From positions 1-64,000 of the forward strand of contig JAURHS010000005.1 in the NCBI GenBank assembly GCA_030833205.1: 64,000 nt of DNA. Reading direction: 5' to 3'. A model generated the notes under the pieces. The model did no database searches. It saw only the letters and a program-made list of their open reading frames with translations, and was not told where the DNA came from. A program made the position numbers and the translations under genes. The DNA is from Prosthecobacter sp. GTDB lineage: Bacteria > Verrucomicrobiota > Verrucomicrobiia > Verrucomicrobiales > Verrucomicrobiaceae. Of this stretch, positions 51,012 through 59,983 are shown one piece after another; within the stretch, counting starts at the first letter, position 1; the number at the start of each line of letters is the position of its first letter.

Positions 51012-53132
51012 ATGCACTCCTCATTTCTTACCCGCCTGCTTGTTGCCCTTCCTGCCCTTGCACTGGCGGCGCTGGCCACGGCGGTGCCCCTGGACCAGCC
51101 TGTGATTGCTCCCTCGGGAGTCCTGCGGCTTTGGACCGACACCACGGGGCGTCAGGTTGAGGCCACCTTCCGTGGCATTGAAAACGGCGAAATTTACCTG
51201 CAAACCCGCAATGGCTTTGTCTACCGCCTTCCCCTCTCACGACTCAGCCCCGAAGACCAGAAGATGGCGGCCCAGCTCAAACCCGAGGGCCTGGGCATCC
51301 CGCGCGATCCCAGCCTGGCCCAAGCCGCTGCCGTGATTGACAAGGGCGTGCTGCTTGGCCTGGAAAAGGCCAAACAACAGCCCAACCCCCTGGCCAGCGA
51401 CGAGCAGTTCATTCGCCGCGTTTACCTCGATCTCAATGGCCGCATTCCTACCCGCGAGGAAACCATTGCCTTCCTGGAGGACAAAAGCGATTCCAAGCGA
51501 GCCAAGGTCATTGACAAGTTGATCCAAAGCGAAGGCTTCAGCTCGCACCTGTTCAATTATTTCAGCGACATGCTGCGCCTGGCTCACGATGCCCAAAAGG
51601 CAAAATTCTACACCTATGAGGAGTGGTTCAAGAATCAACTCGCGGCCAATCGCCCTTACAACGAAATCGTGCGCGAACTGCTCAGCGCGGATGGAAAATT
51701 GTTGGAGAACGGTGCCACTGGCTACCTGCTGCGTGACCGCGGCATGCGACTGGACAACCTCAGCCTGACCCTGAGCAGCTTCCTTGGGGCCAATGTGGCC
51801 TGCGCGCAATGCCACGACCATCCGTTTGCCGACTGGACCCAAAAGCAATTCTTCCAGATGGCTGCCTTCTTTGGTGCCTCAGAGGTGGGGGTCAAGGCCC
51901 GCACCCCTGCCCTGCGTGGCCTGCGCGAGGAATTGGGCAACGCGGCCTTCCAGCAGGCGCGGCGCCTCATGGATGTCAACTCCCTGCTCATCCGCGATGG
52001 CAGTGCCAATGACCTGACGCTACCCAATGACTACAAATACAAGGATGGCAAGCCTGGTGACCCCGTGGCTCCTGCCTTGGTGACCTGGGGCCCCAACGAC
52101 CACCGTCTGCGCTGCTATCAGGATGCCGAAGCCGGGCTGAAAAAACTCGGCAAGGACGAGGGCGCGCTACGCGACATCTTCGCGCGCTGGATGACCAGCC
52201 CGGACAATCCTCGCTTTGCGATGACCATCGCCAACCGCCTTTGGAAGTTGGTCTTCGGTGTCGGCCTCAAGGAACCAGTCACTGACCTTGACGACCCCAA
52301 CGCCGCCAGCAACCCGGCCCTGTTGCACCACCTGGGCAATGAAATGGTGCGTCTGAAGTTTGATCTGCGCGCCTTCATGCGTCTGCTCTGCAATACCCAG
52401 ACTTATCAGCGCGAGGCGGTGACCCGCGAACTGGAACTGGGCGAGGCTTTCCTTTTCCCTGGACCCATTCTGCGCCGCATGACCGCGGAGCAGGCCTGGG
52501 ACAGCTGCGTGACTCTGGCCATTGGCGAGAAGATCGATGCGTTCAAGGCCAAGCGCGGCGAGGCCTACGCACAAGTCATGAACATGAATGTCGCGGAGGC
52601 CGATGTGGAGGCCATCAAGGAGAAACTCACTGCCATGCAGTCGCTGCGCAAAAAGGGCATGCTCGAAACCAAGGGCAAGGCCAAGGCCAAGGCCAAGAGA
52701 AAGGCGGCGCCAACCATGGCTGAGGACGAGACGGATGCGCAGTCACCGGAAACCCTCGATGGTCTGGTCCTGGCCCGAGCCAGCGAGTTGCGCCAACCCG
52801 AACGCGACAATCATTTCCTGCGCATGTTTGGCCAGAGTGACCGTCAGATTTGCGACAGCAATTCCCTGGAGGGCAGCGTGCCACAGGTGCTCATGCTGAT
52901 GAATGGGGAAGCACAGTCGGTGCTGGGAAGCTCCAGCGCTCGCGTCACCGCCACCGCCATGGGCATGACCAAGCCTGAGGAAAAAGTGGAGGCCCTCTAC
53001 CTGAGCTTCTTCAGCCGCCGCCCTTCCGCGGGAGAGCTTGGTGAGGCTGTGGCAGCGCTCAACGGCGGCCTGCAATCTGCAGACCTGGCCTGGGTGCTCT
53101 TCAACGCCCGCGAATTTGTGTTTGTGCAGTAA
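51012..53132 (+). CDS. SHD1-DUF1549-DUF1553 protein (no cytochrome)
   Basis: 706 aa from ATG 51012, the first start giving a signal peptide (FLTRLLVALPALALAALATA). The N-terminal SHD1-like segment about 30-85 (LRLWTDTTGRQVEATFRGIENGEIYL...LPLSRLSPEDQ) replaces the cytochrome domain of classical PSD1 proteins. DUF1549 spans about 110-320 (RRVYLDLNGRIPTREETIAFL, NVACAQCHDHPFADWTQKQFF). The CAQCHDHPF motif in DUF1549 could bind heme or metal. DUF1553 spans about 385-690, interrupted by a Lys/Ala-rich linker (KGKAKAKAKRKAA). The DUF1501 gene follows after 22 bases. Confidence 0.88.
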   Translation: MHSSFLTRLLVALPALALAALATAVPLDQPVIAPSGVLRLWTDTTGRQVEATFRGIENGEIYLQTRNGFVYRLPLSRLSPEDQKMAAQLKPEGLGIPRDPSLAQAAAVIDKGVLLGLEKAKQQPNPLASDEQFIRRVYLDLNGRIPTREETIAFLEDKSDSKRAKVIDKLIQSEGFSSHLFNYFSDMLRLAHDAQKAKFYTYEEWFKNQLAANRPYNEIVRELLSADGKLLENGATGYLLRDRGMRLDNLSLTLSSFLGANVACAQCHDHPFADWTQKQFFQMAAFFGASEVGVKARTPALRGLREELGNAAFQQARRLMDVNSLLIRDGSANDLTLPNDYKYKDGKPGDPVAPALVTWGPNDHRLRCYQDAEAGLKKLGKDEGALRDIFARWMTSPDNPRFAMTIANRLWKLVFGVGLKEPVTDLDDPNAASNPALLHHLGNEMVRLKFDLRAFMRLLCNTQTYQREAVTRELELGEAFLFPGPILRRMTAEQAWDSCVTLAIGEKIDAFKAKRGEAYAQVMNMNVAEADVEAIKEKLTAMQSLRKKGMLETKGKAKAKAKRKAAPTMAEDETDAQSPETLDGLVLARASELRQPERDNHFLRMFGQSDRQICDSNSLEGSVPQVLMLMNGEAQSVLGSSSARVTATAMGMTKPEEKVEALYLSFFSRRPSAGELGEAVAALNGGLQSADLAWVLFNAREFVFVQ

Positions 53133-53154
53133 GTCTCCATCCCCACAAGATCCC

Positions 53155-54441
53155 ATGAATCAACCCTTCAACAGTCTCAATCCCGTGGGGCGCCGCCTCT
53201 TTGCTGAGCGCCTGGCGCAAAGCGTGCTGGGCGTCAGCCTACTGCCTCACCTCAGCGCATTGGCCCAGGAGGCGCCAGCCCCCGCTGCCAAGGCGCCTGG
53301 CTTTGGCAAGGCCAAGGCGGTGATCTGGCTTCAGATGACCGGAGGCATGTCTCACATTGACACCCTCGACCCCAAGCGTGGCGAGAGCAAGGGTGCGCGC
53401 GATCCCATCGCCACCAAGGCCGGTTACGAACTTGGCGGCTATCTGCCCAAGCTGGCCGCATCGCACAGCGAAAAGATGGCCATTATTCGCAGCATGAGCT
53501 CCAAGACCGGGGTGCATGCCTCGGGTCAGTACCTCATGCGCACCGGCTATGAGCAGCGCGGGACGATTCAACACCCAAGTCTCGGTGCATGGGCGCAGGA
53601 ATTGCTGGGCAAGAGCCACAAAACGCTACCCTCCTCGGTTTGCGTCAACCGCAATCCTGATCACGGCAACGGCTTTTTCAGCGCGGCGTACAGCCCGCTG
53701 CCCATTCACGACCCCGATGCGGGCCTGCAATACTCCACCTTCGCAGCGAGCTCCGAGGTCATGGACAAGCGGCTCGCCCTTCTCAACAAAATAGATGGTG
53801 GCTTCCGCGCCAAGTTCAAGGACAGCAACCTGAAGGCCTACAGCGATTTCTACGACGACACCCTCAAACTTCTCTCCAGCGAAGACCTGGCAGCCTTCAA
53901 ACTCACCGACGAACAAGACGAGCAACGCGAAGCCTACGGCCGCAACAAGTTCGGGCAGGGCTGCATGCTGGCGCGGCGATTGGTGGAGCGCGGCGTGCGC
54001 TTCGTGGAAGTCACCCAGGGTGGATGGGACATGCACAACGACATTGACGATGAGATGCAGGAAAATGGCGGCATCATTGATGTGGCGATCTCCGCCCTGC
54101 TGGAAGATCTTCACAACCGTGGCCTTCTTCAGAGCACCATGATTGTGCTGTGTTCGGAGTTTGGCCGTGGCCCGCGCATCAACAGCCGCAGTGGGCGCGA
54201 TCATCACCCCAAAGTATTCTCCACCATGCTGGCCGGCGCCGGTGTGCGCGGCGGCACCATTTACGGCAGCAGCGACAAGGACGGCAACAGTGTCGCCGAC
54301 AAGCAGTCCACCATTCAGGATTTCCACAGCACCGTTGGCCACGCCATGGGCATGGATGTGGACCATGTGACCATGTCCCCGAGCAACCGCCCCTTCACAG
54401 TTGGCGACAAGGGCAAGGTCATCGCCGATGTGCTGGCATGA
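53155..54441 (+). CDS. DUF1501 protein, exported (copy 3)
   Basis: 428 aa from ATG 53155; the ORF-track start at 53038 is within the preceding gene. The N-terminus has GRRLFAERLAQSVLGVSLLPHLSALAQ, an RR-containing signal that is a less perfect Tat motif than in the other copies. Core motifs are QMTGGMSHIDTLDPKRG, CSEFGRGPRINSRSGRDHHPKVF and a final SNRPFTVGDKGKVI. It is shorter and divergent from the other two copies and belongs to the type partnered with SHD1-DUF1549 proteins. Stop and next start overlap (ATGA). Confidence 0.88.
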   Translation: MNQPFNSLNPVGRRLFAERLAQSVLGVSLLPHLSALAQEAPAPAAKAPGFGKAKAVIWLQMTGGMSHIDTLDPKRGESKGARDPIATKAGYELGGYLPKLAASHSEKMAIIRSMSSKTGVHASGQYLMRTGYEQRGTIQHPSLGAWAQELLGKSHKTLPSSVCVNRNPDHGNGFFSAAYSPLPIHDPDAGLQYSTFAASSEVMDKRLALLNKIDGGFRAKFKDSNLKAYSDFYDDTLKLLSSEDLAAFKLTDEQDEQREAYGRNKFGQGCMLARRLVERGVRFVEVTQGGWDMHNDIDDEMQENGGIIDVAISALLEDLHNRGLLQSTMIVLCSEFGRGPRINSRSGRDHHPKVFSTMLAGAGVRGGTIYGSSDKDGNSVADKQSTIQDFHSTVGHAMGMDVDHVTMSPSNRPFTVGDKGKVIADVLA

Positions 54442-55301
54442 CCCGCGCCAACGCCACAAGATTCCTCGTCCTTGCCCTCTGCCTCAGCGGCGGGGGTGGG
54501 GCCTGTGCCTTGGAAACCAGCGGGGCCAGTCGTCTGTTCCCAGGCGATGGGCCCGTGGTGATTTGTGCGCCACACGGGGGCAGGCTCAAGCCCTCTGAAG
54601 TTGCCGATCGACGCCAAGGCGTGCTCGGCGAGGACGCCAACACCGCTGATCTGGGCCTGCGCCTGCAGCAGGCAATCGCGGCCCGAAGTGGCCTCAAGCC
54701 CGCGCTGCTGACCTGCCTCTGGCACCGCAGCAAGGTGGACATGAACCGCGAGGAGCAGGAGGCGGCCCAGGGCGATCCCCTGGCCATTGCCGCCTGGAGG
54801 CACTATCATCAACTCGCCGACCAAAGTGTCAGGGCTGCGGTGGCCAGACACGGTCGGATTCTGCTGATTGATCTCCACGGACAAAGCCATCCACAAAATC
54901 GGGTGGAGCTTGGCTATCTCCACGATGCGGCGGATTATGCGCAAGCGTCACGGCTGAAGATCACTGATGGCAGTGCGGCGCTGCTCGCCTCGCTGCACCA
55001 GGATTTGGACTACCCCGCCTTTCTGCGCGGGCCTCAGAGCCTTGGCGCACTGCTGGAGCGCGCGGGCTTTCCGGCCACGCCCAGCCCCCGCGAGCCCATT
55101 CCCTCCGAACCCTACTTTCGAGGGGGTTACACCCTGCGCAGGTTGACTTCGGGCAATCCCGGCGTTGTCGGGGTTCAGATTGAGGCCAATCGCAACCGAC
55201 TGCGGGACAGCGCCGAGGGGCGTCAACGCTTTGCCGAGGCCTTGGCCGAGGCGATGCTCGACTACTTGCCGCGCTGGTTGCTGCTCAAGCCTGGCTCCTG
55301 A
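54438..55301 (+). CDS. N-formylglutamate-amidohydrolase-like exported protein
   Basis: 287 aa from ATG 54438, overlapping the DUF1501 stop. A signal peptide (TRFLVLALCLSGGGGACA) is followed by N-formylglutamate amidohydrolase-like motifs: VVICAPHGGRLKPSEVADR, a central RSKVDMNRE and LLIDLHGQSHPQN, with VGVQIEANRNRLRD near the end. The paired His residues (PHGG and DLHGQSH) are probable metal ligands. Classical family members are cytoplasmic histidine-catabolism enzymes, so export and operon position with DUF1549/DUF1501 genes suggest another amide substrate. Its 3' end overlaps the convergent MBL gene by 17 bases. Confidence 0.78.
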   Translation: MTRANATRFLVLALCLSGGGGACALETSGASRLFPGDGPVVICAPHGGRLKPSEVADRRQGVLGEDANTADLGLRLQQAIAARSGLKPALLTCLWHRSKVDMNREEQEAAQGDPLAIAAWRHYHQLADQSVRAAVARHGRILLIDLHGQSHPQNRVELGYLHDAADYAQASRLKITDGSAALLASLHQDLDYPAFLRGPQSLGALLERAGFPATPSPREPIPSEPYFRGGYTLRRLTSGNPGVVGVQIEANRNRLRDSAEGRQRFAEALAEAMLDYLPRWLLLKPGS

Positions 55302-55932
55302 GCCCAGGCAGCGATTCCTGCAGGTAAGGATTGACCTGCCATTCCCTCTTCAGAGTTGTCTGCGGCCCGTGACCAGGCAGGACGCGCGTTGCCTCAGGCA
55401 GTGGACGCAACTCGCGCAGGATTCCTTCAAGCAACTGCGTCATGGAGCCTCCAGGCAGATCGGTGCGTCCCACCGAGCCGGCAAAGAGCACATCCCCCCC
55501 AAAAAGAATCTCCCTGGCCGCCCAGTGAAAGGCGAGACTATCGGGACTATGGCCAGGGAGATGAAGGCATTGCAACCGCTCGCCACAGAGCTGCAAAGTC
55601 TCCCCCGCCTTGAGCAGGCGCGACACTTGAAAGGCAGGAATGGAGAGCTCGACACCCGCCGACGCCGCGTACAACAGTTCCAGGGTCAAGGCCTTCGAGT
55701 GCTGGGCAAAACCCAGAATCGGACAGCCGTACTCAGCAGCAACCTCTGCCGCGTCACCGACATGGTCGAAATGCTGATGGGTCAGTAGCAGGGCCTCAAT
55801 CTTGGCGCCTTGGCCGCGCAACCACTGCGCCATGCCCTCTGGGGCATCCACCACGAACTGGCCCTGCGCCGCACGGACCCAATATCCATGGGTCTGGGCT
55901 GGCCCCCCCGTGAAAAAAGTAAAATCTGCCAT
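55285..55932 (-). CDS. MBL-fold hydrolase (glyoxalase II-like)
   Basis: 215 aa from ATG 55932, preceded by AAGGGC; the ORF-track start at 55983 adds 17 residues. Metallo-beta-lactamase fold with H52-Q-H54-F-D56-H57 (THQHFDHVGD), a second His in LPGHSPDSLAF, Asp in GGDVLFAGSVGRTDLPGG and a final His in VLPGHGPQT. This pattern fits the GloB/YcbL hydroxyacylglutathione-hydrolase-like group, cytoplasmic and dinuclear-metal dependent. Confidence 0.9.
   Translation of the reverse strand: MADFTFFTGGPAQTHGYWVRAAQGQFVVDAPEGMAQWLRGQGAKIEALLLTHQHFDHVGDAAEVAAEYGCPILGFAQHSKALTLELLYAASAGVELSIPAFQVSRLLKAGETLQLCGERLQCLHLPGHSPDSLAFHWAAREILFGGDVLFAGSVGRTDLPGGSMTQLLEGILRELRPLPEATRVLPGHGPQTTLKREWQVNPYLQESLPGLRSQA
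55289..55309. terminator. Hairpin across convergent overlapping stops
   Basis: GCCTGGCTC-CT-GAG-(C)-CCAGGC forms a 9-bp stem with one bulge. It covers the plus-strand TGA and lies immediately beside the minus-strand TGA. It is the most stable of the junction hairpins seen here. Confidence 0.5.
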
Positions 55933-55939
55933 GCCCTTG

Positions 55940-55958
55940 CCAACGCCGAAAGCGTTGG
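55940..55958. promoter_or_regulatory. Perfect inverted repeat in a divergent promoter region
   Basis: CCAACGC-CGAAA-GCGTTGG, 7-bp arms with a 5-base centre, lies 8 bases upstream of the MBL gene start and in the shared region with the prc gene. It could be an operator or a 5'-UTR hairpin. Confidence 0.45.
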
Positions 55959-56029
55959 ACATTTCAAGCCTCAAACCGCACAATCCCGAGTTTGCGACAG
56001 TTTTGAGTCTTCATCCCCCCTCTGACGCC

Positions 56030-58366
56030 ATGCTCCGCCGCCTCACCCGTCTCGTCCCGGCCCTCTTCGTCGCCTTGAGTTTGAGCCTGGCGCCAGCCGG
56101 GCGGGCCGACACCAATTTCGGGCAAGTCGCCATGTATGTGGCCTACATGCTGCAGAGCCAGCACTACAGCCACCGCGATGTTGACGATGAACTCTCAGCC
56201 AAGCTGCTGGAGAACTACCTCAACCTCCTCGACTTCCGCCATGTGTTCTTCACCCAGCAGGATGTGGACCGTCTGCGCGAGCAGTACAAGACCACGCTCG
56301 ATGATGCCATTCTGATGCGCAACATCAGCCCTGCGATTGAAATCTACGACATTTACAAGCAGCGCGTCGAAGAACGGTTGGCCTTCACCCGCAAGGTTCT
56401 CGCCGACGAAACATTCACCTTCGACAGCAAGCGCAGCATTGAACTCAAGCGCGACAAGGCTCCCTACCCCAAGGACAAAGCAGACCAGGATCAGCTCTGG
56501 CGCAACCTGATCGAGGAAAATTTGCTCCAGGAGAAACTCACCGACATCAACAAACAGGAGGAAGCCAAGCGCAAGGCCGCCAAGGCCGCCGCCAAGCCTC
56601 AACCCAAGTCGCCAGCTCCCGCCAAGAAGCCCGAAGTCAAGGTCGCGGAGAAGAAGAAGGACGAGGAAACACCGCAGCAGCGGGTGCTTCGTGACTACGA
56701 GCGACTGCTGGAAAGCATCAACGAAAACGACCAGGAGGACATTGTGGATTTCTTCCTCTCCAGCCTCTCCGTGGCCTACGACCCGCATACCGAGTACATG
56801 AGTCAGGCAGAGACCGACAGCTTCAACATCTCCATGAAGCACAAGCTGGTGGGCATCGGTGCACTGCTTGGCTTGGAGGACGATGTTGCTCAGATTCAGG
56901 GAATCGTGGTTGGCGGACCAGCTGACAAGCAGGGCGAACTCAGGCTCAATGACAAGATCCTCGCCGTGGCCCAGGGCGAGGCGGATTTCGTGGACACCAA
57001 ATTCATGAAACTCAACAAGATCGTGGAGATGATTCGCGGCGACGAGGGCAGCACGGTACGGCTGCGCATCGCCCCCGCCGACGACCCCGACAACCTGCGC
57101 GTGATCTCCATTGTCCGCGCTCAGGTGGAGCTGAAGGAAAAGCTGGCCAATGCCGAATTGCTGGTCACTCCCCCCTCACAGGGCCCGCAACTCAAGCTGG
57201 GATGGATCAACCTATCCTCCTTTTACGCCGACATGGAGGCCGGCACCGTCTCCACCACAGACGATGTGCAGCGTTTGCTCAAACGGCTGATTCAGGAGAA
57301 GATTGATGGTCTCGTGCTTGATCTGCGCGGCAACGGAGGCGGCTCCCTCGAGGAAGCCATTCGCCTCACGGGCTTGTTTGTGCCGGCAGGGCCGGTGGTA
57401 CAGGCCAAGGATTGGCAGGGCCGCATCAGCATGCGCGAATGTGAAACGCCAGACGCCCTTTACTCCGGGCCCATGATTGTCCTCACCGACAAAACCAGCG
57501 CCTCTGCCAGTGAAATCCTTGCCGCAGCACTGCAGGACTATCGCCGCGCCCTGATCGTCGGGGACAAGTCCACCTTCGGCAAGGGCACCGTCCAGACCAT
57601 CCTGCCCGTGGGCCGCTACATGCGCAACCCCACGCTGCGCGATGAGGACCGCGACCGCGCCGGCAATCTCAAGGTCACCATCCAAAAATTCTACCGGATT
57701 GCCGGTGGCTCCACCCAGCTCAAGGGCGTCGAACCCGATCTGGTGCTGCCCTCCATTCGCGATGTGCTCGACATTGGTGAAGCCTCGGCTGACAACCCCC
57801 TGCCATACGACACCATCCCCGCGGTGCCCTACAAGTTGGTCAACCCGCAACCTTGGCCATTGGCGGAACTCAACCGACGCCTTGGCGCTCGCATCGGAGC
57901 CGACCCCGAATTCAAAACCATTCGCGAAGAAAGCAAGCGCTTGCAGGACCGAATCGAACGCAACCGCGTCTCGCTCAATCTTGCTGAGCGTCAGAGCGAA
58001 AACGACGAAACCCGCATCCGCCGCGAAAGGCAGGAGCAAGACCGTGAGGCACGCGTGAAGGCCGCGGCAGGCAAGGAGGCCTTCAAGGCCTACCGTCTCA
58101 CCCTCGACAATGTGGACAAGCCAGAGTTGATGCCCGAGTCGGACTTCACCCGTGAGAAGAGCACCGGAATGCGCATGGCAAAAAACAACGAGGATGACGA
58201 GGCCGAAGGCGCAGCTGAGAAATTTCCCCTTGGCCTTGAGCCTGTGAAGGCTGAGGCAGTGCACATCATGCGCGACTTGCTTGAGCTTACCGGCAAACTG
58301 CCAGCCACCGCCAACGCTCCGACCAAGCCCGCAGCCGCGCCGGCCAATCCAAGGGCCACGCGTTAA
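56030..58366 (+). CDS. prc: Tail-specific C-terminal processing protease (Prc/Tsp)
   Basis: 778 aa from ATG 56030, the start that gives a signal peptide (LVPALFVALSLSLAPAGRA). Order: TSP N-terminal helical domain about 25-220 (LLENYLNLLDFRHVFFTQQDVD), a Lys/Ala/Pro-rich insertion (KRKAAKAAAKPQPKSPAPAKK), a PDZ domain about 265-345, the S41 protease domain about 380-580 and a DUF3340-like C-terminus. The catalytic Ser492 (TSASASEIL) and Lys518 (FGKGTVQ) match the E. coli Ser430/Lys455 dyad, with Asp503 in QDY. It trims periplasmic and envelope proteins at their C-termini. Divergent from the MBL gene. Confidence 0.93.
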   Translation: MLRRLTRLVPALFVALSLSLAPAGRADTNFGQVAMYVAYMLQSQHYSHRDVDDELSAKLLENYLNLLDFRHVFFTQQDVDRLREQYKTTLDDAILMRNISPAIEIYDIYKQRVEERLAFTRKVLADETFTFDSKRSIELKRDKAPYPKDKADQDQLWRNLIEENLLQEKLTDINKQEEAKRKAAKAAAKPQPKSPAPAKKPEVKVAEKKKDEETPQQRVLRDYERLLESINENDQEDIVDFFLSSLSVAYDPHTEYMSQAETDSFNISMKHKLVGIGALLGLEDDVAQIQGIVVGGPADKQGELRLNDKILAVAQGEADFVDTKFMKLNKIVEMIRGDEGSTVRLRIAPADDPDNLRVISIVRAQVELKEKLANAELLVTPPSQGPQLKLGWINLSSFYADMEAGTVSTTDDVQRLLKRLIQEKIDGLVLDLRGNGGGSLEEAIRLTGLFVPAGPVVQAKDWQGRISMRECETPDALYSGPMIVLTDKTSASASEILAAALQDYRRALIVGDKSTFGKGTVQTILPVGRYMRNPTLRDEDRDRAGNLKVTIQKFYRIAGGSTQLKGVEPDLVLPSIRDVLDIGEASADNPLPYDTIPAVPYKLVNPQPWPLAELNRRLGARIGADPEFKTIREESKRLQDRIERNRVSLNLAERQSENDETRIRRERQEQDREARVKAAAGKEAFKAYRLTLDNVDKPELMPESDFTREKSTGMRMAKNNEDDEAEGAAEKFPLGLEPVKAEAVHIMRDLLELTGKLPATANAPTKPAAAPANPRATR

Positions 58367-58381
58367 AGGGCAACCGTTCAG

Positions 58382-58418
58382 CCAAAAGCCTTTGGGGGAT
58401 GGGTTGAACTGTCCAACC
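58382..58418. terminator. Two hairpins in the gap after prc
   Basis: CCAAA-AGCC-TTTGG (58382-58395) and GGTTG-N7-CAACC (58402-58418) lie just past the prc stop in a 144-bp convergent gap. The remaining gap shows nothing recognisable. Confidence 0.35.
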
Positions 58419-58510
58419 TGCGTGCCACTCCAGATGCAGCGCGCACCGCAGAGGCCCGCCGCGGCACTACGGGGGCGCAGAACCGACTTTCAAGCGGGCT
58501 GCTGGGCGCC

Positions 58511-59884
58511 CTACCAAAGTTCAATCGGCTGATGGCCCGAGGGGATGATGATCTCGCTGACTCCAGCCAAGGTCTGGGCCCAGCGCTCCTGAAACCAGGC
58601 CTGTGCCGCCTCATCGCCGTGCACCAGAATGATCTTTTTGGGCCGCAGAGCCTCAGCGTAAGCTGCAAGATGCTCGCGACTGGAATGCGCGCTGAGGTCA
58701 AAGCTCGCAATGCGCGCATTCACCTCAACCGCTGGAAGATCCGGGGCCAACTTGAGCTTTTGCCCCGCTTTGGCGTTGCGCAGGGCAAAGCCTGGAGAAT
58801 CGGGATCCGTGTAGCCGACAAAGGCCACAGCGTGCCGGGGGTTTTCAATCAGCTTCCAGGCAAATTGGTTGGAGAGCGTGCCCTCGGTCATCATGCCGCT
58901 GCTCAGGCAGTAAATGTGCCGGGGCTCCAACGGGATGTGGCGCGGCGCTCCGCGCCTCGGCGCCCGCGAGGGCTTGACCAGGCTGGGAATGTCCTCCAGC
59001 AACCTCAGGCCAGGATAGCTGCGGCGTGAACGATCGGCGTACTCGTCATAGAGGGTGGTGATTTTGGTGCCCAGACCGCCCATGTGCAGGGGCATGTCGG
59101 GAATCAACCCCTCTTGGCGCAGCTCGTGCAGCATCAACACCACCTCCTGCGTCTTGCCCAGCGCAAAGACGGGAATCAGCACGGCCCCATGAGCCTCGTA
59201 GGTGTCGCGGATCAGGGCGGCAAGCCTCTCCTTCTCCGCCCGGCGGCTGTAGTCGGCGGGGCGCTGATGAGTGCCACGGGTGGTCTCCATGACCAGCACA
59301 TCGACGCCCTCGCGCGGGAAGTCCGCCGCCATGCAGATCGTCTGGGCCTCAAAGTGCACATCCCCCGTGTAAAAGAGGCGATGATTGCCCTCGCGGACCA
59401 TCACCCCAGCCGAGCCAAGGATATGCCCAGCATCATAAAACGAGAGCTCCCATGGCGTGCCAGGAACCCCAAAGGGCCTCTTGAGATCGTGATAGACAAA
59501 GCGGGCCCGATTCTCCTCCAGTTCGCGGTGGGTGAACAGAGGATACTCGGCAATGCCCTTCTCGGTGCGCTGTGAGGTCATGACATTGACCGAGTTGTGC
59601 AGCATCGCTGAGGTCAGCTCACCAGTGATCTCGGTCATGTAGATCGGAGCCTGCGTCTGGCGCCGCATCAGCACCGGAAGCCCGCCGATGTGATCATGGT
59701 GCGCATGGGTGATCACAATGCCCTGCGCGCTGTCATGGGGCAGCGGCCCGAAGTCTGGCAGGGCATCGAAGCCAACCTCCTTGGGGTGCATTCCACAGTC
59801 CAGCACCAGACGGGCATCGCCGCTTCCCAGCACATAACAATTGGCTCCAATCTCGCGTCGCCCAGTCAGGTTCCTAAATTCCAT
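58511..59884 (-). CDS. MBL-fold beta-CASP nuclease
   Basis: 457 aa. The metallo-beta-lactamase core has H60-A-H62-H63-D64-H65 (THAHHDHIGG), DAGHILGSAG and GDVHFE. The beta-CASP cap has VMETTRGTHQR, PVFALGKTQEVVLML, and the late motifs SSGMMTEGT, VGYTDPDSPG and SFDLSAHSSREHLAAY followed by ILVHGDEAA. This is the CPSF-73-like RNA endo/exonuclease architecture of bacterial YsiH/MTH1203-like proteins rather than RNase J. Cytoplasmic RNA processing is the family expectation. Confidence 0.9.
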   Translation of the reverse strand: MEFRNLTGRREIGANCYVLGSGDARLVLDCGMHPKEVGFDALPDFGPLPHDSAQGIVITHAHHDHIGGLPVLMRRQTQAPIYMTEITGELTSAMLHNSVNVMTSQRTEKGIAEYPLFTHRELEENRARFVYHDLKRPFGVPGTPWELSFYDAGHILGSAGVMVREGNHRLFYTGDVHFEAQTICMAADFPREGVDVLVMETTRGTHQRPADYSRRAEKERLAALIRDTYEAHGAVLIPVFALGKTQEVVLMLHELRQEGLIPDMPLHMGGLGTKITTLYDEYADRSRRSYPGLRLLEDIPSLVKPSRAPRRGAPRHIPLEPRHIYCLSSGMMTEGTLSNQFAWKLIENPRHAVAFVGYTDPDSPGFALRNAKAGQKLKLAPDLPAVEVNARIASFDLSAHSSREHLAAYAEALRPKKIILVHGDEAAQAWFQERWAQTLAGVSEIIIPSGHQPIELW

Positions 59885-59940
59885 GTGATCAAACCCTCCA
59901 GACTACGCTCGGTGAGACTGACTGGCAAGCGCACAAAGGA

Positions 59941-59969
59941 TTGACAAGTTTTGGAGGGCCCGACAGCCT
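59941..59969 (+). promoter_or_regulatory. Candidate promoter for the 684-aa protein gene
   Basis: TTGACA (59941-59946), 17-base spacer, then CAGCCT, 14 bases before the proposed GTG start. The layout matches the candidate at 33308 (TTGACA-17-TAGCCT). Confidence 0.3.
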
Positions 59970-59983
59970 CACGGGATCATCGC

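Noticed and set aside
58419-58510. Possible small RNA gene in the prc-beta-CASP gap
   Set aside because: No promoter, U-tract or conserved fold could be seen. Only the two short hairpins near the prc stop are supported.
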